Origin: Paenibacillus artemisiicola
Lineage (GTDB): Bacteria; Bacillota; Bacilli; Paenibacillales; Paenibacillaceae
Direction of reading: 5' to 3'
DNA: 64,000 bases
Assembly (NCBI RefSeq): GCF_017652985.1
Contig: NZ_JAGGDJ010000002.1
Location: 372,001-436,000 of the forward strand
Below are positions 24,607 to 34,676 of the stretch, one piece after another (position 1 is the first letter of the stretch; each line of letters opens with the position of its first letter). Made by a program: the position numbers and the translations under genes. The notes under the pieces are model-generated. The model saw only the letters and a list, made by a program, of their open reading frames with translations. It ran no database searches and was not told the origin of the DNA.

Positions 24607-25871
24607 ACGCGCGCAAGCCGGGCTTGCTGCTGCTCGCGTTCCTGAGCTTGTCGCTCATTGCCGGCTGCGGCAACCGCAGAGAACCCGACCATCTGGCCTT
24701 CGACATGGGCGACGGACTGGATTTGACGAAGGACGGCAAGCTCGAGGTCAGCTTCCAAATCGCGATTCCGTCCGGTTTCGGCGGAGGGGAAAACGCCTGG
24801 GGAGGCGGAGGGGGCTCGCAAGAAGCCTACGAATTGACGAGCGCCGCCGGAATCAACATCTACGACGCGATGCGCAATGCGCAAAAGGAGCTGTCCCGCG
24901 AGCTGTTTCCCGGTCATCGCGAGGTTATTCTGATCGGCCAGCGTCTGGCGGAGCGCGGAATCCCCCGTCTCCTCGATCAATTCGTGCGGAATCCGCGATC
25001 CGAATTGCGTTCGAAGCTGTTCGTCGTGAAGGATGCCCAAGCCAAGGATGTGCTGAAGCAAAAGGCGATATTCGAACCGTTCACGGCGATGGCGATCAAA
25101 CGGCAGGAAGATATTTACCGGCTGCGGTACGTCTACTTTCACGATTTCCTGTCGGATACGTTGACCGAGGGCCTGGATCCATATGTGCCGGCGATCGGCC
25201 TGACGGCTCGGTCAAAACCGTATTATTACGGTTCGGCCGTGTTCAATAAAGCAATGGGCCTGCGAATGGTGGGCTTTCTGGACGACAACGAAACCATCTA
25301 CGCGAATTGGATCACGGGCAAACAAGACGGGTACGAGAGCTCGCTGCCGATCGGGGGAAGCGCGAAGGATACGATCAGCGTGACGTTCGAATCGCTGCGC
25401 AAAAGCATCCGGACGCGGATCGCGCGGAATCGCATCACGGTCGATCTTCGGCTGTCCGGGAACGGGGCGATCGTGGAGAACAATTCAAGTCTGAACCCGA
25501 CGCTGGCCGCGGACCGGCACGCGATCGAACAAGCCCTTAACGGCAAAACGAAACGGGAGATCGAAGCGCTGATCGCCAAGGTTCAGCGCGAATACCGCGC
25601 CGACATTTTCGGCTTCGGCGAAGCCTTACACCGCCAGCATCCCGTGCAATGGAAGACGGTGAGCGGAAATTGGAACGACCGCTTCGCGGAGCTTCAGGTC
25701 GCGGTTCAGGTCAAGTTGACCTGCGTGCGCAATTCGGGACTCGTGACGTCTCCGATCGACGAGCATGGATCCGTGCAGCCGGCGGACAGGGAGGAGGGAT
25801 CGGAACATGCGGGTAAAGGGACTCACGACGCTCTCGGGAACGCAGCTCGTCTGGACGCTGCTGATCATTGA
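24603..25871 (+). CDS. Spore germination lipoprotein, Ger(x)C family
   Basis: 422 residues, GTG start overlapping the A-subunit stop by four bases. A lipoprotein signal is clear: hydrophobic core then 'LIAGC' with Cys22 for lipidation. The GerAC fold follows ('AYELTSAAGINIYDAMRNAQ', 'HREVILIGQRLAERGIPRLLD' in part). The usual family end, here 'SGLVTSPI', is followed by about 40 unrelated residues that run 65 bases into the permease gene. This could be a genuine tail or a near-terminal frameshift. The protein anchors on the outer face of the spore inner membrane in the receptor complex. Confidence 0.92.
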   Translation: MNARKPGLLLLAFLSLSLIAGCGNRREPDHLAFDMGDGLDLTKDGKLEVSFQIAIPSGFGGGENAWGGGGGSQEAYELTSAAGINIYDAMRNAQKELSRELFPGHREVILIGQRLAERGIPRLLDQFVRNPRSELRSKLFVVKDAQAKDVLKQKAIFEPFTAMAIKRQEDIYRLRYVYFHDFLSDTLTEGLDPYVPAIGLTARSKPYYYGSAVFNKAMGLRMVGFLDDNETIYANWITGKQDGYESSLPIGGSAKDTISVTFESLRKSIRTRIARNRITVDLRLSGNGAIVENNSSLNPTLAADRHAIEQALNGKTKREIEALIAKVQREYRADIFGFGEALHRQHPVQWKTVSGNWNDRFAELQVAVQVKLTCVRNSGLVTSPIDEHGSVQPADREEGSEHAGKGTHDALGNAARLDAADH

Positions 25872-26916
25872 CGGCTGCAATTTCGTGCCGTTCATCAAGA
25901 CCGCGATCGTCGAGGCGAAGCAGGATGCGTGGATCTCGATTCTGATCGCCGGCGCGTCCGTGACCGTCCTCACGCTGCTTCTCGTACGATTGAGCCTGAT
26001 GCACCGGGGTCAGACCCTGTTCGGCTTTAGCCGGACGGTGTTGGGACCTTGGTTCGGCCGTATCGTCGTCCTGCCGTATTTTGCCGCTTGGCTATCGATA
26101 TCCGTGATGATTTTGCGTTACAGCGGGGATTTCATTCAGAGCGTGCTGCTCGACAAAGCGCCCGTATGGGTGGTCATGCTGATTCTATCGATTCTGATGA
26201 TGTATGCCGCGCATGGCGGAATCGGCGGAATCGGACGATATAACGAAGTCGTGGGCCCGTTGTTTTTTATTACGACCCTCGTAAGCTTCGCGCTGAACGG
26301 CCGCAATTTGAGGTGGGAACGCGTGCTGCCCGTTTATTACGACAACGGATGGCAGCAGATCGCGAAGGGGGCGGTTCCCTTGACGACGCTGCTCGGGGGC
26401 GAATCGCTGCTGCTGCTCGTGCTCGTCGCCTTCATGGCGCATCCCCGCAAAGCATCGCTGCTATCGTCGATCGCGATCGCGGGGACGATCCTTCCTTTTG
26501 TCGTAATCACCGTGCTCTCCTTGGCGGTGTTCGGTCCCGCGCTTGCGGCCAGGCTGCAGGATCCGTTCTTCTCGTATATGCGGACCGTCGACATTATGGA
26601 GTTCATTCAACAGATCGATATTTTCATGTTTTCGCTCTGGATCTTCGGCATTACGGCGATCCTGTCCGTGCATCTGTTCGTCGTCAGCTACGAAATGTCG
26701 CTGTGGCTCAAGCTGAAGAATTGGTACGCGTTGATCTGGATCCTCGGCCCCGCGGTGTTCGCGACGGCGATGCTAAGTCCGGGAGCCACCATGTTCGGGC
26801 CGTTCTTCAGATGGTGGTCGTATAACGCCTTCCCGGTATGCGGAATCGGCATTCCGCTGATTCTGTGGATCGCCACGGTCGCGAGCGGCAGGCGCATGCG
26901 GCAAACCGCCGGGTAA
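25807..26916 (+). CDS. Spore germination permease, GerB family
   Basis: 369 residues from the ATG at 25807, chosen because GGAGGAGGG at 25789-25797 lies 9 bases upstream. Ten hydrophobic segments are evident, as in the amino-acid/polyamine transporter-like GerAB/GerKB proteins that form the germinant-binding subunit. Family blocks include 'LSGTQLVWTLLI' and 'GGIGGIGRYNEVVGPLFF'. It completes the A-C-B receptor operon. Confidence 0.93.
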   Translation: MRVKGLTTLSGTQLVWTLLIIDGCNFVPFIKTAIVEAKQDAWISILIAGASVTVLTLLLVRLSLMHRGQTLFGFSRTVLGPWFGRIVVLPYFAAWLSISVMILRYSGDFIQSVLLDKAPVWVVMLILSILMMYAAHGGIGGIGRYNEVVGPLFFITTLVSFALNGRNLRWERVLPVYYDNGWQQIAKGAVPLTTLLGGESLLLLVLVAFMAHPRKASLLSSIAIAGTILPFVVITVLSLAVFGPALAARLQDPFFSYMRTVDIMEFIQQIDIFMFSLWIFGITAILSVHLFVVSYEMSLWLKLKNWYALIWILGPAVFATAMLSPGATMFGPFFRWWSYNAFPVCGIGIPLILWIATVASGRRMRQTAG

Positions 26917-26985
26917 TCGCGCGTGTCTCGAGCAGTGCGGATCAAGCGGCGGGGGGTTTGCGGGGCTTGCACGGGAAATTTCAGG

Positions 26986-26991
26986 TATAAT
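26986..26991 (+). promoter_or_regulatory. Putative -10 element of fbp
   Basis: TATAAT 73 bases before the fbp start codon. The nearest -35-like TTGCAC (26967-26972) is only 13 bases away, so the -35 contact is unclear. Confidence 0.4.
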
Positions 26992-27063
26992 AACCATTAG
27001 CGGCTAGTCCCGTCATAAAAAACTCGTCTGCATCGCCATATTCCTTGAAGGAGGACAACCGTT

Positions 27064-28995
27064 TTGGACGCGCAGTTTCTCGATTTATTGGCCCAGCAAT
27101 ACGATACGGAAGAAAAAGTCGTCACCGAAATCATCAACCTGGAAGCGATCTCCGATCTTCCCAAGGGAACGGAGCATTTCGTCAGCGATTTGCATGGAGA
27201 GTTCCAGGCGTTTCAGCATGTCCTGCGCAACGGGTCGGGTACCGTCAAAGAGAAAATCAAAGCCGTGTTCCGCGAGGCGTGGACGGAGCATGACATCAAT
27301 GATTTTACGGCGTTGGTGTATTATCCGGAAGAAAAAATCCGTCTGGTCAAGGCAGACCTGTGCGATAAGCAAGCCTTGAACCGATGGTACAGGGATACGA
27401 TCGAACACATGCTGAAGCTTATCTCGTTCGCCTCTTCCAAATATACGCGCGCGAAGTTGCGCAAGGCGCTGCCGGAGCAGTTCGTCTATATCGTGGAAGA
27501 GCTGCTCTACAAGACGGATTCGACCAACAACAAGGACCCTTATTACGAGGAAATCTACCGGCAGGTCATCTCCTTGGGCCAGGCGGACAAGCTCATTATC
27601 GGCCTTGCTTACACGACCCAGCGCCTGGTGGTCGACCATCTTCACGTGGTCGGCGATATCTACGACCGCGGGCCGGAGCCGGATAAAATCATGGATACGC
27701 TGATCAACTACCACTCCGTCGACATTCAGTGGGGGAACCATGACGTCCTATGGATAGGCGCCTACGCGGGTTCCCTGGTCTGCCTCGCGAATATTATCCG
27801 GATCTGCGCCCGATACGACAATCTCGACATCATCGAAGACGTGTACGGCATCAATCTTCGCCCGCTGCTGAACCTGGCGGAGAAATACTACGGCGACAAT
27901 CCGGCCTTCAAGCCGAAGCTGCAGACCGACCATGACGGTTCGGAGCAGGAAGTCTTGCAGATTACCAAAATCCATCAAGCCATTGCCATGATCCAGTTCA
28001 AGCTGGAAATTCCGATCATCAAGCGGCGTCCCTACTTTAATATGTCGAAGCGGCGGTTGCTGGAGCTGGTCGATTACGACAAAAACGAAATCCGCATCGG
28101 CGAAAAAACGTACCCGCTGCAACACACCTGCTTCGCCACCGTTAATCCGCTTCAGCCCGAAGAGCTGCTGGAGGAGGAGAAGCAGGTGTTGGACAAGCTG
28201 TTGTTCTCCGTGCAGCATTCCGAGAAGCTGGCCAGGCATATGAATTTTCTGATGAAACAAGGCAGCCTGTATTTAAAGTACAACGGGAATTTGTTGTTTC
28301 ACGGCTGCATTCCTCTGGATGAAGATGGAAACATGGAAGAAATGCAAATTGAAGACAAGACGTATTCGGGCCGCAAGCTGCTCGATGTCTTCGAATCCTA
28401 TTTACGCTACGCCTTCGCGCATCCGGAAGAGACGGACGATCTGGCGACCGACATGGTGTGGTACATCTGGACAGGGGAATGCTCCTCGCTCTTCGGGAAG
28501 CGGGAGATGACCACCTTCGAACGGTACTTTATCGCGGATAAAGAAACGTATAAGGAGCGAAAGAACCCCTATTACCATCTGCGCGAGAACGAGGAGACCT
28601 GCCGGAAAATCCTGCAGGAGTTCGATATGAATCCGGATCACGGGCATATCATCAACGGCCACACCCCGGTAAGGGAAATCCGCGGCGAGAACCCCGTTAA
28701 AGCAAACGGCAAAATGATCGTCATCGACGGCGGGTTTTCCAAAGCGTATCAATCCACGACGGGCATCGCCGGATATACCTTGTTGTACAATTCCTTCGGC
28801 ATGCAGCTCGTCGCGCATCAGAAATTCATTTCGAAAGAAGATGTGTTATGCAACGGAACGGACGTGTTGTCGGTTAAAAGGCTGGTGGACAAAGAGCTGG
28901 AGCGGAAGCTGGTGAGGGTCACCAACGTCGGGGAGAAGCTGCAGGAGAAAATCGCGAATTTGAAGAACCTCCTGGCCTATCGCTACATGAAATGA
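27064..28995 (+). CDS. fbp: Fructose-1,6-bisphosphatase class III
   Basis: 643 residues, standard length for the Firmicutes class III enzyme. The metallophosphatase core is intact: '[13 protein letters not shown]' (DxH), '[16 protein letters not shown]' (GDxxDRG), '[11 protein letters not shown]' (GNHD) and '[16 protein letters not shown]'. It hydrolyses fructose-1,6-bisphosphate to fructose-6-phosphate in gluconeogenesis. It starts with TTG at 27064; AAGGAGG at 27048-27054 fixes this. Monocistronic, or with the small ORF at 29129. Confidence 0.97.
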   Translation: MDAQFLDLLAQQYDTEEKVVTEIINLEAISDLPKGTEHFVSDLHGEFQAFQHVLRNGSGTVKEKIKAVFREAWTEHDINDFTALVYYPEEKIRLVKADLCDKQALNRWYRDTIEHMLKLISFASSKYTRAKLRKALPEQFVYIVEELLYKTDSTNNKDPYYEEIYRQVISLGQADKLIIGLAYTTQRLVVDHLHVVGDIYDRGPEPDKIMDTLINYHSVDIQWGNHDVLWIGAYAGSLVCLANIIRICARYDNLDIIEDVYGINLRPLLNLAEKYYGDNPAFKPKLQTDHDGSEQEVLQITKIHQAIAMIQFKLEIPIIKRRPYFNMSKRRLLELVDYDKNEIRIGEKTYPLQHTCFATVNPLQPEELLEEEKQVLDKLLFSVQHSEKLARHMNFLMKQGSLYLKYNGNLLFHGCIPLDEDGNMEEMQIEDKTYSGRKLLDVFESYLRYAFAHPEETDDLATDMVWYIWTGECSSLFGKREMTTFERYFIADKETYKERKNPYYHLRENEETCRKILQEFDMNPDHGHIINGHTPVREIRGENPVKANGKMIVIDGGFSKAYQSTTGIAGYTLLYNSFGMQLVAHQKFISKEDVLCNGTDVLSVKRLVDKELERKLVRVTNVGEKLQEKIANLKNLLAYRYMK

Positions 28996-29128
28996 ACGAC
29001 GGCTTGCAAGGCGGGGCTCCGTTGTTCCGCGGCAGATGGTATATAAACAAGCCGCGCGGACAAAATAGGTAGCAGCATGCAGCCTCAATAAAGCGGCCAG
29101 TAACCAAAGACAGGGAGACGTTCCGTTC

Positions 29129-29308
29129 ATGTCCAACAAAAAATGCTATTATGTCTTCGAGGATCCGTCCGGCACCAAATTGACGTTCAAAGCGACCAGC
29201 TTGCAGCAGGCCTATCTGATCAAAAAGAAGAAGGCCCATGAGCTCGGGATTCCCAAGGAAGCGTTCGAAATTACGAGCATAAGCAAGAAACCAAGCCAGG
29301 GCGAATAG
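29129..29308 (+). CDS. Small hypothetical protein, 59 residues
   Basis: ATG at 29129 with GGGAG 11 bases upstream; stop TAG at 29306-29308 lies inside a terminator stem. The protein begins 'MSNKKCYYVFEDPSGTKLTF' and has a lysine-rich middle and tail. No family is recognised. Codon-like composition, a ribosome site and the terminator exactly at its end support it as a real gene. It follows fbp by 133 bases. Confidence 0.65.
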   Translation: MSNKKCYYVFEDPSGTKLTFKATSLQQAYLIKKKKAHELGIPKEAFEITSISKKPSQGE

Positions 29309-29321
29309 CCCGGCTTTTTTT
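29293..29321 (+). terminator. Terminator of the 59-residue ORF
   Basis: AAGCC(A)GGGC at 29293-29302 pairs with GCCCGGCTT at 29308-29316, with one bulged base and a T7 run. The ORF's stop codon is in the loop/stem. Confidence 0.85.
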
Positions 29322-29421
29322 ATTGGCCTCGTGATGCCTGCGGCGTAATCCCTAGACCCAATACGAAGATCGCCGAGATCGAAACCATGCGGTTTTCAGG
29401 CCGATTACGCAAAATGCGCGC

Positions 29422-29450
29422 TGCACACCAAGCGGATGATTTGTTACAAT
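29422..29450 (+). promoter_or_regulatory. Promoter of the YiiX-like gene and kinase operon
   Basis: TGCACA (29422-29427), 17 bases, TACAAT (29445-29450). It places transcription start near 29457, after the first in-frame ATG (29436) and before the one chosen at 29496. Confidence 0.55.
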
Positions 29451-29495
29451 GAAGGAGCCATTGCACATATTTTCCATATGACGAGGAGGGAAATG

Positions 29496-30122
29496 ATGAA
29501 GACCAAGCGCGTTACATACGATGAGATTGAAGGCAGCCTGCAGACGGGGGATCTTCTGTTCTGTCACGGGATCTTTACGGAAGCCCTCCAAGTGGAGGCG
29601 ATGCAGGGCTCGCCCTGGTCGCATATCGGGATGGTGGTCCGATTGCCGGGCTTCGAAGAACCGCTCTTCTGGGAGTCGACCACGACGCAGACGCTCGAGG
29701 ACGTGCTGGAGCACCGGATCAAAACGGGGCCGATGCTCGTCACGCTCAAGGAACGGATCGCCACGGACGTCAGCGACGGCTATGACGCCCTATTCGCGTT
29801 CCGCCTGCTGAAGGGGGAACGGAACGATGGCATGCTGGCCAAACTGAAGGCGTTCATCGAAGAGGTGCACGAGGCGTCGTTCCCTTCGCTCGAGCGAATG
29901 GCGTTCGAGCTGCTCGAAGGCCGGATGCTCCGCGTGCAAGCGGGTTTCAAGAGCTTCTTCTGCAGCGAGCTGGCCGCGGAAACGTACATGCGGCTTGGCA
30001 TCATGGACAGGTCGATGCCGTCGAACGGTTACCGGCCGATCGACCTCTCGGACAGAACCGATCTCCCGCTGACGAGCGGCTACGCGCTTGCCGACGAACT
30101 GCTGACCTTGCAGGATGCGTAA
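29496..30122 (+). CDS. YiiX/YebB-like permuted papain-fold (NlpC/P60-related) protein
   Basis: 208 residues from the ATG at 29496, five bases after GAGGAGGG (29483-29490). The permuted papain-like order is visible: His in 'PWSHIGMVVR' comes first and the nucleophile Cys in 'SFFCSELAAETYMRLG' later. Members are cysteine peptidases/amidases or acyltransferases. There is no signal peptide. Its stop overlaps the start of the hybrid kinase by eight bases, so the two are co-translated; a link to envelope sensing is possible but unproven. Confidence 0.75.
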   Translation: MKTKRVTYDEIEGSLQTGDLLFCHGIFTEALQVEAMQGSPWSHIGMVVRLPGFEEPLFWESTTTQTLEDVLEHRIKTGPMLVTLKERIATDVSDGYDALFAFRLLKGERNDGMLAKLKAFIEEVHEASFPSLERMAFELLEGRMLRVQAGFKSFFCSELAAETYMRLGIMDRSMPSNGYRPIDLSDRTDLPLTSGYALADELLTLQDA

Positions 30123-33100
30123 TCGGACGCGTCTGCTGCCGCTGATCCTGCTCTTCTTGATCGGACTGGCTTGCTGCGGGGAACGCGCGGTCGGCGCGGA
30201 GCCGGCTTCGTCCCCTCGGGCGGATCGCGGGATCCTGGATCTGACGGGCTGGGATTCGCGGCAGGACGGAATCGTGGCCTTGAACGGCGACTGGGCGTTC
30301 TACTGGTCGGCGTTATGGACGCCGGAAGACTTCCGCGACGGCAAAGCCCCGCAGCCAACCGGCTATTTTACGACGCCCGGTTATTGGAATCGTCATGCGG
30401 CGGGCGCGAACTATCCGGCCGACGGCTATGCGACCCTGCGCTTGAAGGTGCGGACGGATCCCCAGGACGGCGTTATGGCGCTCAAGGTGAACAACATTTT
30501 CTCCGCCTACCGGATTTGGGTCAATGGCGAACTCGTCGCTTCCGCGGGAACGGTGGGCAAGGACAAGGGAAGCACGGTGGCGCGGCAGATCGTGCAGACG
30601 GCGCCATTCCGCGCATCGCCGGGCGAGCAGGAGCTGGAGATCGTCGTGCAGCTCGCGAACTACAGCTATACGAAGAGCGGCTTCCAGAACGCCATTCAGT
30701 TGGGATCGGATGCGCGGATCGAAGCGCTCTACCGGCGGAATATGGAAGGGACGTTCATCGCCTTCGGGGCGTGCACGATCATGGCCTTGTACCACCTTGT
30801 GCTCTATGCCCTGCGGCGCCGCGAGCATTCCGCGCTCTACCTGGGCCTGTTCTCGCTGTTCGTCGCCGTCCGCATTCCGTTCGTGAACGATCGCTACATT
30901 TACAATTGGTTCCCGGACATGAACTGGGAGCTGTTCTGCAAAGTACCCTATGCCGTGTTCTTCTTCTGCAGCATCATGATCGCGATGTTCGTGCGTTCGC
31001 TTTACCCCCGCTACTTCGCCCGGCCGATCGTGGTTGCGATGCAAGCATCCGGAGCCGCGGCCACGCTGTTCTGCCTGCTCACCCCGCAGCGGTGGTACGA
31101 TAAACTGCTTATCCCTTACGAGCTGCTGACATGCGGCTTCATCGGGTATACGTTGTACGTGCTGATTCGGGCGATGCGGGACCGCCAGGCGGGCACGCTG
31201 ACGTTCATGATCGGCTTCGCGGGGCTGTCCGGCACGATCGTTCACGATTTCCTGTACATGAGCGAGATAACCCATCTCGGGTCGCTCGCTCCTTACGGCT
31301 TGCTGATCTTCATCGCGATGCAGTCGCTCATTCTGGCGGGGCGGTTCGTGCGGGCCTTCACGGAAGTCGAGCGGATGTCCAGCCGGCTCCTGGACATGGA
31401 TAAAACGAAGGATGAATTCCTGGCCCAAACGTCGCACGAGCTGCGGACGCCGCTGCACGGCATGATCGGGCTGTCCGAATCGCTGATCGACGGCGTAGCC
31501 GGCGAGCTGCCGGAGCAAGCCGTGCATAACCTGCAGCTGGTCGTCTCGAGCGGCAGGCGGTTGGCCGCGCTCGTCGGGGACGTGTTGGATTATGCCCAGC
31601 TGAAGCACAAAGATCTGACGCTGATCCGCTCGGATATCGACTTGCGGAGCGCCGTCGGCGTCGCGCTGCAGCTGAACGAGCCGCTGCTGGGCGGCCGAAG
31701 GGTGCGGCTGGCAAACGACGTGCCTGGACGGCTGAACGTCTCGGCTGACGAGAACAGGCTGCAGCAGATTCTGCATAATCTGATCGGCAACGCCGTCAAG
31801 TTTACGGATTCCGGCAGCATTGCGGTGTCGGCGTCCGAAGCGGGAGGCGACGTCGAAGTTCGGGTAACCGATACGGGCAGCGGCATTCCGGAGGCGGTCC
31901 GGGCGCGCATATTCGACGCCTACGAGCAAGCCGGCGGCGTCCGGCGGGAAGGAACGGGGCTCGGCCTGGCCGTCACGAAGAAGCTTGTCGAGCTGCACGG
32001 CGGAACGATTCGCATCGAGACGCCGCCGGACGGCGGGGCTTGCATCGTGTTCACCCTTCCGCGGCCGGCCCGGCAAACGGCTCCTATGCCGCAAGCGGCA
32101 GCGGGCGTACCGCGTCGGGAAGCCAGGACCGGAAGCCGGACGGCCGCGGAGACCGAGGACATGGCTGCGATGCGCGAGCCGGGTGCGGAGGAGGAGGACG
32201 GGGACGGCAGCCGGTTATCCGGCGCGCGCATCCTGATCGTGGATGACGAAGCGGTCAATTTGCAGGTGCTGCGCAACCACTTGACGATGGACGGCTACGA
32301 CGTCATCGAAGCCGCCGATCCCGAGGAGGCGTTGATGCGCCTCGAATCGGGCTTCAAGCCGGACCTTGCGATCCTGGACGTCATGCTCCCGCGGATGTCG
32401 GGCTTCGAACTGTGCGCGCGTATCCGCGAACGGTATTCGGCAGGCGAACTGCCGGTCATCTTCTTGACCGCGAAGCCGCTGGACGTCGACGTGATCGAAG
32501 GCTTCGACGCCGGCGCCAACGATTATTTGACGAAGCCGGTCGTCAAGCGCGAGCTGCTGGCCCGCATCCGGCTTCATTTGCGGCTGGCGCATTGGAACCG
32601 CGCGCTCGAGCGCCGCGTCAAGGAACGGACCGAGCAGCTCGAGGAAGCGCTCGCCTCCCTGCAACAGGCCCGCAACCGGCTGATTCAAGCGGAGAAGCTC
32701 GCATCGCTGGGCGAGCTGATCGCGGGCATCGCGCACGAAATGAACAGCCCGATCGGAATCGGCGTGACGGCTTCGTCCCATCTCGCCGAGCGAACGAAGG
32801 CGCTGCTCGCGCGTTACGGCGAAGGCGGGCTGCGCAAGAGCGAGCTGGAGGCGTACTTGGCCGAATCCTCGGAAACCGCCGACATCCTGCTCGGCAATTT
32901 GCGGCGAGCCGAGCGGTTGATCGCCACCTTCAAGCAGGTGGCCGTCGACCAGACGTTCGAGGAACGGCGGTCTTTCGGCGTAAGGGCATACATGGAGGAA
33001 ATCCTGCTGAGCATTTCGCCGAAGCTGAAACAAAGCCGCCATCGCGTCGTGCTGCACATCGAGCCGTCGCTCGCAACCGTCGGATTCCCGGGCGCCTTCT

Positions 33101-33444
33101 ATCACATCATGACCAATCTGCTGCTCAATTCGCTGCTGCATGCGTACGACGACGGTCAAGCAGGGACGATCGTCATTCGCGCCGAGGCCGACGCGAAAGC
33201 GCTGACCGTGACGTATGCGGACGACGGCAAAGGGATCGAACCGGAGCTGATCCCGCGGATCTTCGATCCGTTCGTGACGACGAAGCGCGGGCGGGGCGGA
33301 ACCGGTCTCGGACTCAGCGTCGTCTATAACCTGGTCGTCCAAACCTGGGGCGGTACGATCGTCTGCGACAGCGTGGCCGGACACGGAACGGCGTTCCAAC
33401 TGGTATTGCCGTTACCACGCGCAACATTGGAGGGGACGGGATGA
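30115..33444 (+). CDS. 7TMR-DISM hybrid histidine kinase with two kinase modules
   Basis: 1109 residues. Signal peptide (1-~28), extracellular 7TMR-DISM/jelly-roll domain (~40-205), seven membrane helices (~210-415), then kinase 1 with His441 in 'TSHELRTPLHG' and ATPase 'GTGLGLAVTKKL'. After an Ala/Arg/Glu-rich linker comes a receiver with Asp755 in 'LAILDVMLP', a coiled coil, then kinase 2 with His874 in 'AGIAHEMNSPIGIG' and ATPase 'GTGLGLSVVYNL'. A His-Asp-His order in one chain is a built-in phosphorelay. It overlaps the next gene by four bases. The DISM domain probably binds a sugar or cell-wall ligand. Confidence 0.93.
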   Translation: MRNRTRLLPLILLFLIGLACCGERAVGAEPASSPRADRGILDLTGWDSRQDGIVALNGDWAFYWSALWTPEDFRDGKAPQPTGYFTTPGYWNRHAAGANYPADGYATLRLKVRTDPQDGVMALKVNNIFSAYRIWVNGELVASAGTVGKDKGSTVARQIVQTAPFRASPGEQELEIVVQLANYSYTKSGFQNAIQLGSDARIEALYRRNMEGTFIAFGACTIMALYHLVLYALRRREHSALYLGLFSLFVAVRIPFVNDRYIYNWFPDMNWELFCKVPYAVFFFCSIMIAMFVRSLYPRYFARPIVVAMQASGAAATLFCLLTPQRWYDKLLIPYELLTCGFIGYTLYVLIRAMRDRQAGTLTFMIGFAGLSGTIVHDFLYMSEITHLGSLAPYGLLIFIAMQSLILAGRFVRAFTEVERMSSRLLDMDKTKDEFLAQTSHELRTPLHGMIGLSESLIDGVAGELPEQAVHNLQLVVSSGRRLAALVGDVLDYAQLKHKDLTLIRSDIDLRSAVGVALQLNEPLLGGRRVRLANDVPGRLNVSADENRLQQILHNLIGNAVKFTDSGSIAVSASEAGGDVEVRVTDTGSGIPEAVRARIFDAYEQAGGVRREGTGLGLAVTKKLVELHGGTIRIETPPDGGACIVFTLPRPARQTAPMPQAAAGVPRREARTGSRTAAETEDMAAMREPGAEEEDGDGSRLSGARILIVDDEAVNLQVLRNHLTMDGYDVIEAADPEEALMRLESGFKPDLAILDVMLPRMSGFELCARIRERYSAGELPVIFLTAKPLDVDVIEGFDAGANDYLTKPVVKRELLARIRLHLRLAHWNRALERRVKERTEQLEEALASLQQARNRLIQAEKLASLGELIAGIAHEMNSPIGIGVTASSHLAERTKALLARYGEGGLRKSELEAYLAESSETADILLGNLRRAERLIATFKQVAVDQTFEERRSFGVRAYMEEILLSISPKLKQSRHRVVLHIEPSLATVGFPGAFYHIMTNLLLNSLLHAYDDGQAGTIVIRAEADAKALTVTYADDGKGIEPELIPRIFDPFVTTKRGRGGTGLGLSVVYNLVVQTWGGTIVCDSVAGHGTAFQLVLPLPRATLEGTG

Positions 33445-34676
33445 GCGATAGCATGATTGACGCGTCCGACGCGCTGCATTTGATCGCCGACGACGACGCC
33501 GAAGAGGAAACGGCGCTGTATTGGAAATTTCTCATCGCCGACGACGACCCGGATATTCATAAAGTCACGAAGCTGGTGCTGGAAGGGCATACGTTCGAAG
33601 ACGGCAAGCTGCAGTTCTTCAGCGCGTATTCGGCCATCGAGGCGGCCGCCGTCCTGGAACGGCATCCCGACATCGCGATCGTGCTCCTGGACGTCGTCAT
33701 GGAAGAGGACGATGCCGGCCTGAAGCTCGTCAAGCGCGTGCGCGAGCAGATGGGCAACCGGCTGGTGCGGATCATCCTGCGGACCGGGCAGCCCGGGCAA
33801 GCGCCCGAGCATGCGGTCATCCGGTCCTACGATATCAGCGATTACAAAGAAAAGACGGAGCTGACCAGCACGAAGCTGTTCAGCACGGTGTATACGTCGA
33901 TCCGGACGTATCGGTATTTAACCGGCATCGCCGCCGCCCACGATACGCTCGAACAGCGCGTCCGCGAACGGACGCGGGAGCTGGAGGCGCGCGCGCGCGA
34001 ATTGCAGGCCTCCATCCGGCACGCGTACGAAGCCATGATGGAGGTGTCGGTATTGGAAGAACGCAACCGGATCGCGCGGGATATCCATAACGTCGTCGGC
34101 CACACGCTCACCGCCGCGGTCGTGCAGCTTGAAGCCGGTAAGCACTTGGTCGGCATCGATGCCGACCGGGTATCCGAGAAGATGAACCTGGCCAGTCAGC
34201 TCGTTCGCAAAGGGCTGGACGAAATCCGCAGCTCGGTCCATCAGCTGGCGGATGAACGGGAAACCGTCGATTTGCAGCGGGACCTCGCCAGATTGATCCG
34301 GGACACGGAGGCGCATGCCGGCGTCCGCATCCATTGCGAGATCGAACCGATGCCGAAGCTGAGCTTCTTCCACGTCAAGCTGCTCTGCCATGCCTTGCAG
34401 GAGGGGCTTACGAACGGCATTCGCCACGGCGGGAGCACGCGCTTCCATTTCAAGCTCGCTTACGCTTCCGGCGACCGCCGCATCGCGTTCTCGCTGCGCA
34501 ACGACGGTCTCGTTCCGCGCGCCTTTGCCTTCGGCTTCGGCCTTGGCGCCCTGCGGGACCAGGTCGAGCTCGCGCACGGCAGCTTATGCTTGGAGGCGGC
34601 TCCGCAAGCGGGGATGGAACTGCGCATCCTGCTTCCCTTAGCGGGCGCCGTCCCGGGATCGGAGGCGCTGCCATGA
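33441..34676 (+). CDS. Receiver domain fused to HisKA_3 histidine kinase
   Basis: 411 residues. Residues 20-145 form a receiver of the type seen before DUF3369 or HD-GYP regulators: 'LIADDDPDIHKVT', Asp84 in 'VLLDVVMEEDDAG', then 'RIILRTGQPG'. A coiled coil (~165-205) leads to a HisKA_3 dimerisation domain with His216 in 'RDIHNVVGHTL' and a HATPase end ('GFGLGALRDQVE'). There is no membrane segment, so it is a cytosolic relay kinase between the hybrid kinase upstream and the NarL-type regulator downstream. ATGA overlap with the latter. Confidence 0.92.
   Translation: MSDSMIDASDALHLIADDDAEEETALYWKFLIADDDPDIHKVTKLVLEGHTFEDGKLQFFSAYSAIEAAAVLERHPDIAIVLLDVVMEEDDAGLKLVKRVREQMGNRLVRIILRTGQPGQAPEHAVIRSYDISDYKEKTELTSTKLFSTVYTSIRTYRYLTGIAAAHDTLEQRVRERTRELEARARELQASIRHAYEAMMEVSVLEERNRIARDIHNVVGHTLTAAVVQLEAGKHLVGIDADRVSEKMNLASQLVRKGLDEIRSSVHQLADERETVDLQRDLARLIRDTEAHAGVRIHCEIEPMPKLSFFHVKLLCHALQEGLTNGIRHGGSTRFHFKLAYASGDRRIAFSLRNDGLVPRAFAFGFGLGALRDQVELAHGSLCLEAAPQAGMELRILLPLAGAVPGSEALP

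Noticed and set aside
29436-29495. Upstream in-frame ATG for the YiiX-like gene at 29436
   Set aside because: It lies within the likely promoter (TACAAT 29445-29450), has no ribosome site, and the ATG at 29496 follows GAGGAGGG.
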